Below are positions 1 to 5,401 of a stretch of DNA of 7,109 nt, one piece after another; the stretch's first letter is position 1, and each line of letters begins with the position of its first letter. The DNA is from Pseudomonadota bacterium (GTDB lineage Bacteria > Pseudomonadota > Gammaproteobacteria > Xanthomonadales > Rhodanobacteraceae), in NCBI GenBank assembly GCA_021798675.1, contig JAJZGE010000087.1, forward strand, positions 1 to 7,109. The letters run 5' to 3'. The translations under genes and the position numbers were made by a program. The notes beneath the pieces were generated by a model. The model was not told the origin of the DNA, ran no database searches, and was given only the letters and a program-made list of their open reading frames with translations.

Positions 1-225
1 TGCGGACTGGCGATCCAGCAACTCCGCCATGGACTGGCGGAGCCGGGTCTGCATGGCTTCGAGTACCTCGCCGAGCAGGCGTTCCTTCGATTCGAAGTGG
101 TAGACCAGCAGCCGCGCGCTGGTGCCGATCGCGGTCGCGAGTGGGCGCAGCGAGAGGTTGGCCAGCCCGTGTTCCAGCAGGTAACCGACGATGGATTCGA
201 TCAGGGCATCTTTGCGTGACGGCAT
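1..225 (-). CDS. TetR/AcrR-family transcriptional repressor, N-terminal part (cut by window edge)
   Basis: Reading the minus strand from the ATG at 223-225 gives 75 open codons running off the left edge. The product starts MPSRKDALIESIVGYLLEHG and continues with LSLRPLATAIGTSARLLVYHF and ESKERLL. This is the standard TetR-family N-terminus: helix 1 at about residues 5-20, then a helix-turn-helix at about 25-44 with recognition helix around SARLLVYHF, then the usual 'SKE.LL' turn. The ligand-binding C-terminal domain lies outside the window, so the inducer and targets cannot be named. No Shine-Dalgarno precedes the ATG, because the preceding 31 bases are entirely palindromic operator-like DNA. 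No in-frame upstream start was found in the adjacent operator DNA. TetR proteins usually repress their own gene and a neighbour; the upstream neighbour here is the 3' end of a receptor gene, so any other target is probably downstream, beyond the left edge. Family assignment is firm; function is unknown. Confidence 0.9.
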   Translation of the reverse strand, partial: MPSRKDALIESIVGYLLEHGLANLSLRPLATAIGTSARLLVYHFESKERLLGEVLEAMQTRLRQSMAELLDRQSA

Positions 226-256
226 GTAACGGACGTTACATGTAACGTTCGTTACA
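225..256. promoter_or_regulatory. Four-half-site palindromic operator overlapping the tetR start codon
   Basis: Two adjacent 16-bp dyads are visible, each TGTAACG-NN-CGTTACA: the first at 225-240 (spacer GA), the second at 241-256 (spacer TT). The first extends by two more paired bases on each side (223-242). The junction (234-247, CGTTACATGTAACG) is itself a perfect palindrome, so the whole 32 bp is symmetric about 240/241 with asymmetry only in the two spacers (30 of 32 positions). Half-sites lie at 225-231, 234-240, 241-247 and 250-256. The last base of the array overlaps the ATG of the TetR-family gene. Some TetR proteins, QacR being the known example, bind as two dimers on such extended sites. 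By location and symmetry this is most likely the autoregulatory operator; the binding protein is inferred, not shown. Confidence 0.8.
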
Positions 257-262
257 CGTCAA
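235..262 (-). promoter_or_regulatory. Candidate sigma70 promoter of the tetR gene, embedded in the operator
   Basis: On the minus strand a -35-like TTGACG (complement of 257-262, five of six to consensus) is followed after 16 bp by TGTAAC (complement of 235-240, four of six to TATAAT). The 16-bp spacer is exactly the second dyad, and the -10 hexamer lies in the first dyad. Initiation at the usual distance would fall at about 225-228, on or just before the ATG, which predicts a leaderless or 2-3 nt leader transcript. A repressor on the dyads would block polymerase directly. The hexamers are judged by eye, so the exact start point is uncertain. Confidence 0.5.
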
Positions 263-287
263 GTGCGACCCATGCGGCCCCGCAAAC

Positions 288-315
288 GACACGGGCGCCC
301 GCAGGCGCCCGTGTC
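288..315 (-). terminator. GC-rich hairpin after the receptor gene, probable terminator
   Basis: A perfect 12-bp stem (GACACGGGCGCC at 288-299 against 304-315) closes a 4-nt loop, 22 bp beyond the stop codon of the receptor gene. On the receptor's strand it is followed by GTTTGCG, so the U-tract is short and termination may be incomplete. It lies between the receptor gene and the tetR promoter, where it would shield the tetR operator from read-through. The stem is symmetric and could act in either direction, but no plus-strand gene arrives here. Confidence 0.65.
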
Positions 316-337
316 CCGATGCAATCGCAACGGACGG

Positions 338-3300
338 TCAGAAGGTGTAGCGCAGGGTCACCATGGCCGACCAGCGTGATACCACGCGGCTGGGATCGTA
401 GAAGCCGCCGTCGTAGGTCTGCAGCTGCTGCGGCTGGTAATTGACGCCACCCTTGTCGGTGGGCAGCGAATACACGTACTGGCCCTGAGCGTTCACGCCG
501 GCGTAGTTGGCGAGGATGCGGGTCGGGTAGATGCCGGTGTTGCGCTGCTGGCCCCAGCTGCTGTTGAGCAGGTTGAGCACGTTGTAGACATCCAGCCGCA
601 GCACGCCCTTGTTGCCCTTGAAGATGCCGGGCACTTCCTGCGAGAAGCTCATGTCCAGCTCGTTCACCCACGCGGTGCGATCGCCGTTGCGGTTCGCGAC
701 CTGGCCGCGGTGCCGGCTGAGGTAGGCATCGCTGGCGAGGAAGTTCTGGAATTGCTGGATCACCTGCTGGCTGGTGCCGGCGACGTAGGTCACCTTGGGG
801 TCGTTGGCCGACGGGATGTAGACCGGGTCCCAGCCGCCGATGCCATCGCCGTTCGCGTCGTTGCCGAACACCCAGGTGTAGGGCAGGCCGCTGTGGCCGC
901 TGTAGAACATCGACACCATCGTGTTGTAGTCGCCGAAGAACGCGTGCTGCCAGGTCAGCGAGGCCTTCAGCGCTTTGGGCACGTTGTAGTTCGAGGTGGC
1001 CAGCACGTTGGTGTTCGGATTCAGGCGTGCCACACGCGAGTAGCCGCTGTAGGCGATGGTGTCGGCACCGGGGTCGACGTCGCTGGCGTGGCTCAGGGTG
1101 AAGCTGACGTTGCCGGACCAACTGGCGGAGAACGGTTTGTCCAGCGACAGCGTGAAGCTGTCGGACTTGCCGCGGTGGGTGTTGGTGAGCAGGGTGGAGG
1201 CGGTGCTGAAGGCTGGATTGTGGTTGGCCAGGATGTCGGCGGTCTTCGGTGCCTCGCCGGGCGTCTTCCAGAATTGTTCGCGGCCATCGGGCAGCGTGCC
1301 GGTGGGCGCGCCGAAGTTCACCGCCTCGTACAGGATGCCGTCGCGCACCTGGATGTGCTCGTATTCCGCCGAAGCCACCATGCCCCACCAGGGCAGCTCG
1401 CGGTCCAGCGCCAGGCTCATCTTCCATACGCTGGGCAGGCGGAAGTCGGGCGAGATCGCGTCGATCGAGCCCGCGCCGCCGGTGCCGGTGGGAATGTTCT
1501 GCGCGAACGGATTCGGGCTGAACGGCGCGTTGGCCGGGTTGTACGACGTGTAGTTGCGCAGGGTGATGCCGTTGTTCTGGAACGGGTTGGTCAACCACAC
1601 CGTGGGCGGGTCGGTCTGGAACAGGCCAGCGCCGCCGCGCAGCTGGGTCTTGTAGGCGCTGTCGAAGCTGTAGTTGAACGACAGGCGCGGCTCCACGATG
1701 CGGTTGGCGGAGCCGACGGTGGAATTGTTCGCCACGCCGAAGGCCTGCGCAAAGCCGGCGTTGTACGGCGGCTTGGCGCTGGAGTGCGGTATGTCGAGGC
1801 GCACGCCGTACTGCACGGACAGCGCGTCGTTGAACTGCCAGCTGTCCTGCAGGAACGGGCTGGTCTGGGTATACGTCCACTTGCCGACGATGTCGTTGAG
1901 CGTGTAGCCCGGCGCGGGGTGGTAGAGCGAGTAAGCGTCGTAGTTGCCGGCCTGGAAGTTGGGAATGCCCCAGAACGTGTAGACGCCGAACTCGGACTGG
2001 CCGAACAGGTTGTAGATGCGGTTGCGCTGGAAATCGACGCCGGCCTTGATGGTGTGGTCACCCAGGTACCAGGTGCCGGCGAAGAAGAAGCTGAGCTTCT
2101 TGGTATCGATCTTGTTGTAGTGGCGATACTGCTCTTCGCCCAGGTACACCGATGGACCGGTGCCGGTGGGCGATATGAATACCTTCACCGAGGGCTGCTG
2201 GTACGGCGCGGTGGTGATCTGGCTGTACTTCTGCAGGCCGACCTTGGCCTCGGTGGAGAAGCTGTCGCTCCAGTCGTCGTACAGGTGCAGCACGTAGTTG
2301 TCGGTGGTGATGGCCTTGGTATAGGTGTAGCTGCTCAGGCCCACGCTGTTCGAGCTGTTGCCGCCCACGGCCGGCAGCAGCTCCTTGGTGCGCTGGTAGG
2401 TGAAGCTGGCGCGGTGGTTGTTGGAGATGTTCCAGTCGATCTTGCCGAGGTACCGCTTGTCGTCGTAGGCCAGTCCGGTGGCGCCGCCGAAGGTGCCCGG
2501 GGTGAGGCCGAGTTTGGTGGCGGCGTCGATCACCTGCTGCAGGTCGCCCGGCGACACCTTGTTGCTGGTGGATGGGCCGTTGCCCAGCGTGCTGTCCAGA
2601 CCGTTGGCGGAATCGGCGCCGATGCCGGTGGTCTTTTCGTGCTCGGCCGCCAGGAAGAAGAACAGTTTGTCCTTGACGATGGGGCCACCCACGGTGAAGC
2701 CGTAGGTGTCGTCCTTCTGGTAGCCCTTGTAGTGGTAGCCCGGATTGTTGCTGGGCAGCCAGCCGGCGTCGCCGACCAGGTCGTTGGCGTTGCGGTAGAC
2801 GTAGTACACCGAGCCGTGGAACTGGTTGGTGCCGGACTTGGTCACCGCGTTGACGTCTGCGCCGACCACGTCGGAGGTGACGTCGTAGTTCGCCGTGGAG
2901 ATGTTGTATTCCGCGATGGTGTCCGGCGAGATCGGCGACTTCTGGTAGGGCAGGCCGTTGGCGTTCAGGCCGAACGGATCGCCCTGCGTCACGCCGTCCA
3001 CCGCAATATTGTTGTAGCGGTTGTTCATGCCGGCAGCGGAAATGGCGCCGGAACCCTGATCGGTCACGTTGATGCGCGGGTCGAGCCGCACCACGTCGTC
3101 GATCGAACGGTTGCCCTGCGGCGTGGCCTGCAGCTGGCGCTGCGAGATGGTGGTGGACAGGCCCTTGTTGTCGGAGGTGAAGGTCTGCGCCAGCGTGGAG
3201 GCGTTCACCGTCACCGAGCTCAGCGTCAGGGCCGCCGCGGCGCCCTCGCCCATGCGGAGATTGATCGAGGAAGGCTGGCCCAGCTGTAGGTAGACGTTGT

Positions 3301-3589
3301 CCTGTTCCACGCCGCTGAGGCCGGGCTTGGTCGCCACGATGGTGAACGGGCCACCCGCGCGCAGCCCCTGCGCCACGTAGCGTCCGTCGGCATCCGTGGT
3401 CACTGTCTTGGTGGTGCCGGAGGGCACGTGCACGATGTTGACGGTGGCGCCGGCCACCGGCTTGCCGTTGGCGTCCACCACGCGGCCGACCGCGCCGGAC
3501 GTGGTGATGTTCTGGGCGATGGCGGGAGACATCGCCAGCAACGCGGCAATGGCGAACGGGAGCGAACGGACGCGGTTCGTGACAGTCAT
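338..3589 (-). CDS. Oar-like TonB-dependent outer-membrane receptor with carboxypeptidase-regulatory-like domain
   Basis: The product has 1083 residues. The start is the ATG at 3587-3589, chosen because AAAGGAAT lies just upstream and the protein then begins with a signal peptide: basic MTVTNRVR, a hydrophobic core, and an AIA|Q cleavage site after about residue 25. Residues 31-115 are a carboxypeptidase-regulatory-like beta-sandwich (GRVVDANGKPVAGATVNI, TDADGRYV). A SSVTV stretch at 124-128 is a candidate TonB box. The plug follows at about 140-255 (NNIAVDGV, DVNAVTKSGTNQFHG), and then the barrel, starting with the family-typical FTVGGPIVKDKLFFF at 298-312 and ending in an aromatic strand TLRYTF. 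This order is that of Oar-type receptors. The Myxococcus Oar protein is needed for development and for PopC protease export; many relatives have no known substrate. The gene is flanked by nrdB and tetR but nothing links their functions. Substrate: unknown. Confidence 0.92.
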   Translation of the reverse strand: MTVTNRVRSLPFAIAALLAMSPAIAQNITTSGAVGRVVDANGKPVAGATVNIVHVPSGTTKTVTTDADGRYVAQGLRAGGPFTIVATKPGLSGVEQDNVYLQLGQPSSINLRMGEGAAAALTLSSVTVNASTLAQTFTSDNKGLSTTISQRQLQATPQGNRSIDDVVRLDPRINVTDQGSGAISAAGMNNRYNNIAVDGVTQGDPFGLNANGLPYQKSPISPDTIAEYNISTANYDVTSDVVGADVNAVTKSGTNQFHGSVYYVYRNANDLVGDAGWLPSNNPGYHYKGYQKDDTYGFTVGGPIVKDKLFFFLAAEHEKTTGIGADSANGLDSTLGNGPSTSNKVSPGDLQQVIDAATKLGLTPGTFGGATGLAYDDKRYLGKIDWNISNNHRASFTYQRTKELLPAVGGNSSNSVGLSSYTYTKAITTDNYVLHLYDDWSDSFSTEAKVGLQKYSQITTAPYQQPSVKVFISPTGTGPSVYLGEEQYRHYNKIDTKKLSFFFAGTWYLGDHTIKAGVDFQRNRIYNLFGQSEFGVYTFWGIPNFQAGNYDAYSLYHPAPGYTLNDIVGKWTYTQTSPFLQDSWQFNDALSVQYGVRLDIPHSSAKPPYNAGFAQAFGVANNSTVGSANRIVEPRLSFNYSFDSAYKTQLRGGAGLFQTDPPTVWLTNPFQNNGITLRNYTSYNPANAPFSPNPFAQNIPTGTGGAGSIDAISPDFRLPSVWKMSLALDRELPWWGMVASAEYEHIQVRDGILYEAVNFGAPTGTLPDGREQFWKTPGEAPKTADILANHNPAFSTASTLLTNTHRGKSDSFTLSLDKPFSASWSGNVSFTLSHASDVDPGADTIAYSGYSRVARLNPNTNVLATSNYNVPKALKASLTWQHAFFGDYNTMVSMFYSGHSGLPYTWVFGNDANGDGIGGWDPVYIPSANDPKVTYVAGTSQQVIQQFQNFLASDAYLSRHRGQVANRNGDRTAWVNELDMSFSQEVPGIFKGNKGVLRLDVYNVLNLLNSSWGQQRNTGIYPTRILANYAGVNAQGQYVYSLPTDKGGVNYQPQQLQTYDGGFYDPSRVVSRWSAMVTLRYTF

Positions 3590-3637
3590 GGGATTCCTTT
3601 GGTTTGGCAACGTGGTTCTGCCAGCCCAAAACGACGG

Positions 3638-3657
3638 CGCTTCCCGGATGGGAAGCG
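3638..3657 (-). terminator. Hairpin downstream of nrdB / in receptor leader, possible weak terminator
   Basis: CGCTTCCC at 3638-3645 pairs perfectly with GGGAAGCG at 3650-3657 around a 4-nt loop. On the minus strand it is followed within a few bases by a TTTT run (CCGTCGTTTT), the layout of a modest rho-independent terminator. It sits about 105 bp after the nrdB stop and about 48 bp before the receptor start. It could end the nrd transcript, or it could be a leader structure of the receptor mRNA if that promoter lies upstream of it. Confidence 0.35.
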
Positions 3658-3673
3658 ATCGTGGAAGACGGAC

Positions 3674-3703
3674 TGGCCGACGCGCCCCCCGGCACGTCGG
3701 CCA
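3674..3703 (-). other. Second GC-rich hairpin in the nrdB-receptor intergenic gap
   Basis: TGGCCGACG at 3674-3682 pairs perfectly with CGTCGGCCA at 3695-3703, enclosing a 12-nt loop with a run of six C on the plus strand (G on the transcribed minus strand). It lies 59 bp after the nrdB stop. No U-tract follows, so it is not a standard rho-independent terminator. It may protect the 3' end of the nrdB message or form part of the receptor 5' leader. Role not determinable from sequence. Confidence 0.35.
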
Positions 3704-3705
3704 CC

Positions 3706-3711
3706 ATTCTA
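3706..3711 (-). promoter_or_regulatory. Weak candidate -10 element for the receptor gene
   Basis: TAGAAT (complement of 3706-3711) matches five of six bases of the -10 consensus. No good -35 sits at 16-18 bp; the TTGTCA upstream is only 12 bp away. If used, the mRNA would carry a leader of roughly 110 nt holding both hairpins of this gap. It is reported because nothing better is visible between nrdB and the receptor gene, which has its own ribosome binding site and probably its own promoter. Confidence 0.2.
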
Positions 3712-3762
3712 GGCAGCGCCGTGTGACAAAGTGTGTACGGCGTGCGACGGTCGTCGCAAAGA

Positions 3763-4788
3763 TCAGAACGCCATGTCGAACGCCACCTCGCCACCGACGC
3801 CCACCTGGTAGGCGGAGACCCGGCGTTCGAAGAAGTTGGTCACTTCCTGCACGTCCTGCAGGTCCATGAAGTCGAACGGGTTCCTGGCGCCGTACTTCTT
3901 CGGCAGGTCGAGCTGGGCCAGGCGCTGGTCGGCGCAGTACTCCAGGTACTGGCGCATGTCCTTCACCGACAGGCCGGCCACGCCGCCGGACAGTACGTCC
4001 TCCGCGAACTGCGTTTCGCAGGCGATGGCGTCTTCCAGCATGTCCTCGATCTGCGAGCGCATGGCGTCGTCGAACAGGTCCGGTTCCTCTGCGCGTACCG
4101 TGCGCACCACCTCGAAGGCGAAGGCCATGTGTCCGGACTCGTCGCGGAACACCCAGTTGGTACCCGACGCCAGGCCGTGCAGCAGGCCGCGCGAACGCAG
4201 GAAGTACACGTAGGCGAAGGCGGCAAAGAAGAACAGACCCTCGATGCAGGCGGCGAAGCAGATCAGGTTGAGCAGGAACTGCCGCCGCTGCCCGCGCGTT
4301 TCCAGCCGGCGCAGGTCCTGGATCGAGTCGATCCACTTGAAGCAGAACGCGCCCTTCTGGCGGATCGACGGAATGTTCTCGATCGCCGCGAAGGTCTTGG
4401 CACGTTCGCCCGGATCGGGAATATAGGTGTCCAGCAGGGTCAGGTAGAACTGCACGTGCAGCGCTTCCTCGTACAGCTGGCGCGAAAGGTACATGCGCGC
4501 TTCCGGCGCGTTGATGTGCTGGTAGAGGTTGAGCACCAGGTTGTTCGACACGATGGTGTCGCCGGTGGCGAAGAACGCGATCAGCCGGTGGATCAGGTGG
4601 CGGTCGGCTGCCGACATCTTGGTGTTGAGGTCGGTGGTGTCCAGTGAAAAGTCGACCTCGTCCACTGTCCAGGTGTTCTTGATGGCGTTCTTGTACATCT
4701 CGTAGAACGCCGGGTAGCGCATCGGACGGAGGGTGAGTTCGAAGCCGGGATCGAGAATGTGCCGGAGGCGGTCGGGTTGGGTGGGCAT
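3763..4788 (-). CDS. nrdB: Class Ia ribonucleoside-diphosphate reductase, beta (small, radical) subunit
   Basis: NrdB houses the di-iron tyrosyl-radical cofactor that NrdA needs to reduce ribonucleoside diphosphates to deoxy forms in the cytoplasm. The 341-residue product keeps every expected metal ligand at the spacing seen in E. coli NrdB: Asp77 (FFATGD), Glu108 and His111 (EEALH), Glu183 (CIEGLFFF), and Glu217 and His220 (RDESGH). The radical tyrosine is present as Tyr115 (HVQFY), four residues after the first histidine, so this is a tyrosyl-radical enzyme and not a Tyr-less (class Ic) form. The acidic/aromatic C-terminal tail (FDMAF) is the NrdA-docking end. The start ATG at 4786-4788 is preceded by AAGGAA at a normal distance. 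nrdA lies upstream on the same strand, but a hairpin-flanked GIY-YIG gene separates the two, and the first hairpin element ends only 22 bp before this start. Length is typical and the gene is intact. Confidence 0.97.
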   Translation of the reverse strand: MPTQPDRLRHILDPGFELTLRPMRYPAFYEMYKNAIKNTWTVDEVDFSLDTTDLNTKMSAADRHLIHRLIAFFATGDTIVSNNLVLNLYQHINAPEARMYLSRQLYEEALHVQFYLTLLDTYIPDPGERAKTFAAIENIPSIRQKGAFCFKWIDSIQDLRRLETRGQRRQFLLNLICFAACIEGLFFFAAFAYVYFLRSRGLLHGLASGTNWVFRDESGHMAFAFEVVRTVRAEEPDLFDDAMRSQIEDMLEDAIACETQFAEDVLSGGVAGLSVKDMRQYLEYCADQRLAQLDLPKKYGARNPFDFMDLQDVQEVTNFFERRVSAYQVGVGGEVAFDMAF

Positions 4789-4810
4789 GGGAGATTCCTT
4801 GAATTTTGTT

Positions 4811-4907
4811 CGTCATCCCAGCGAAAGCTGGGATCCAGTGGCTTTGGCCTACGCCGTGGCAAGGCAAAAGCCTGAGGTGCTGGATTCCAGCTTTCGCTGG
4901 AATGACG
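4811..4907. repeat. REP-like inverted hairpin pair, element 1 (between nrdB and the GIY-YIG gene)
   Basis: Two 28-bp arms (4811-4838 and 4880-4907) are inverted copies of each other with 26 of 28 matches. Each arm holds its own stem-loop: ATCCCAGC-GAAA-GCTGGGAT at 4815-4834, and ATTCCAGC-TTTC-GCTGGAAT at 4884-4903 (the complement of a GAAA loop). Inside, GGCTTTGGCC (4840-4849) and GGCAAAAGCC (4863-4872) extend the large hairpin. The element sits 22 bp upstream of the nrdB start, just ahead of its ribosome binding site. This is a BIME/REP-like or MITE-like intergenic repeat. The 20-bp stem-loop has the same ATTCC...GGAAT plan as the neisserial dRS3 repeat; that similarity is only an observation. 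Confidence 0.85.
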
Positions 4908-4961
4908 GGGGCTTCGTTGATACGTTTGGGCTTGGCCAGATGAACTGAATGGATTCATCGC

Positions 4962-5258
4962 ATGCAAGAGCGCCAGCCTTGTGTCTACCTTCTTGCCAGC
5001 CGCCGCAATGGCGTGTTGTACGCCGGTGTCACTTCCAATTTGCCGGCGCGTATCTGGCAACACCGCAACGATGTGGTTGAAGGTTTTACGCAGCGGCATC
5101 ATGTGCACTCCCTCGTCTGGTTCGAGCTGCACGAAACCATGGATTCGGCGATCAGCCGCGAGAAGGCGCTGAAAGCATGGAAGCGGGCCTGGAAGATCGA
5201 ACTCATCGAGAAATCCAATCCGTATTGGCGGGATCTTTACGTGGAGATTTGCCAATGA
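4962..5258 (+). CDS. Small GIY-YIG nuclease superfamily protein (UPF0213/YhbQ-like)
   Basis: The 98-residue product is a stand-alone GIY-YIG domain. VYLLAS (residues 8-13) and LYAGVT (19-24) correspond to the GIY and YIG strands, with Tyr9 and Tyr20. Arg30 and His34 in ARIWQH match the conserved R...H helix, and Glu67 in AISREKALK is the expected metal-binding catalytic glutamate. The C-terminus WKRAWKIELIEKSNPYWRDLY is typical of the COG2827 group. There is no added DNA-binding domain, unlike homing enzymes such as I-TevI. The family cleaves DNA in general terms, but the role of these small bacterial members is not established. The gene opposes nrdA and nrdB and is bracketed by two copies of a hairpin repeat. 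The start is the ATG at 4962, with only a weak GGAT upstream; TTGATA at 4917-4922 could be a -35, with no convincing -10. Codon use is less GC-rich than in its neighbours, suggesting transfer. Confidence 0.88.
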   Translation: MQERQPCVYLLASRRNGVLYAGVTSNLPARIWQHRNDVVEGFTQRHHVHSLVWFELHETMDSAISREKALKAWKRAWKIELIEKSNPYWRDLYVEICQ

Positions 5259-5303
5259 GCCGGCAATCCCTCGCCACCACCCCAGTCCTCACCATCATTC
5301 CAA

Positions 5304-5399
5304 CCCCACCGTCATTCCAGCGAAAGCTGGAATCCAGTGCCTTTACGCATCAAGAGCCAAAGACACTGGGTCCCAGCTTTTGCTGGGACGACGGTGGGG
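5304..5399. repeat. REP-like inverted hairpin pair, element 2 (between the GIY-YIG gene and nrdA)
   Basis: Two 36-bp arms, 5304-5339 and 5364-5399, are inverted copies with 31 of 36 matches. Each contains its own stem-loop: ATTCCAGC-GAAA-GCTGGAAT at 5314-5333, and in the other arm, read on the minus strand, GTCCCAGC-AAAA-GCTGGGAC. Four of the five differences between the arms fall as two base-pair swaps within the small stem (A:T to G:C and T:A to C:G), so pairing is kept. The element ends 2 bp past the nrdA stop codon and would form a long hairpin right after nrdA in the mRNA. It has no U-tract, so it is more likely a processing or stability structure than a rho-independent terminator. It is the same family as element 1. 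Confidence 0.85.
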
Positions 5400-5401
5400 T
5401 G

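Larger units (their letters stand above)
4811..5399. mobile_element. Candidate repeat-flanked cassette carrying a GIY-YIG gene, inserted between nrdA and nrdB
   Basis: The block consists of element 1, a small GIY-YIG gene on the strand opposite to nrdA/nrdB, and element 2. Both bounding elements belong to the same repeat family and are of almost equal size (97 and 96 bp). The block fills nearly all of the nrdA-nrdB gap: it ends 2 bp from the nrdA stop codon on one side and 22 bp from the nrdB start on the other. The interior is visibly less GC-rich than the nrd genes. No direct target-site duplication could be recognised at the edges and no transposase is present, so mobility is inferred from layout only. 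Confidence 0.4.

Noticed and set aside
252..1880. Minus-strand 542-codon frame overlapping the 3' half of the receptor gene
   Set aside because: It is a shifted frame of the receptor; its product is arginine/glutamine-rich with no domain. The same applies to the 578-codon frame at 2058-3794.
710..3289. Very long open frame on the plus strand (859 codons) opposite the receptor gene
   Set aside because: It is antisense to a clear signal-peptide-to-barrel receptor. Its product is a low-complexity V/G/A/R/Q-rich string with no domain. Long antisense frames are expected opposite GC-rich genes.
4815..4834. Rho-independent terminator for nrdA/nrdB or the GIY-YIG gene formed by the small stem-loops
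   Set aside because: The stems are perfect but no U-tract follows on either strand. The repeated, paired nature fits a repeat family better.
3590..4867. Open minus-strand extension of the receptor frame upstream of its ATG, across nrdB
   Set aside because: The stretch overlaps nrdB in another frame, has no recognisable domain and includes translated repeat sequence. The signal peptide and ribosome binding site fix the start at 3589.
4733..4948. Small open frame encoding HPSESWDP...SSFRWNDGG, and similar frames at 4593-5255 and 5177-5440
   Set aside because: The peptides are translations of the hairpin repeats themselves. This 'SESWDP/SFRWNDG' pattern is a common false gene product, not a protein family.
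4811..5399. Composite transposon or insertion sequence with terminal repeats
   Set aside because: No transposase gene is present and no target duplication is recognisable. The repeats are hairpin pairs rather than IS ends, so only a tentative cassette is reported.
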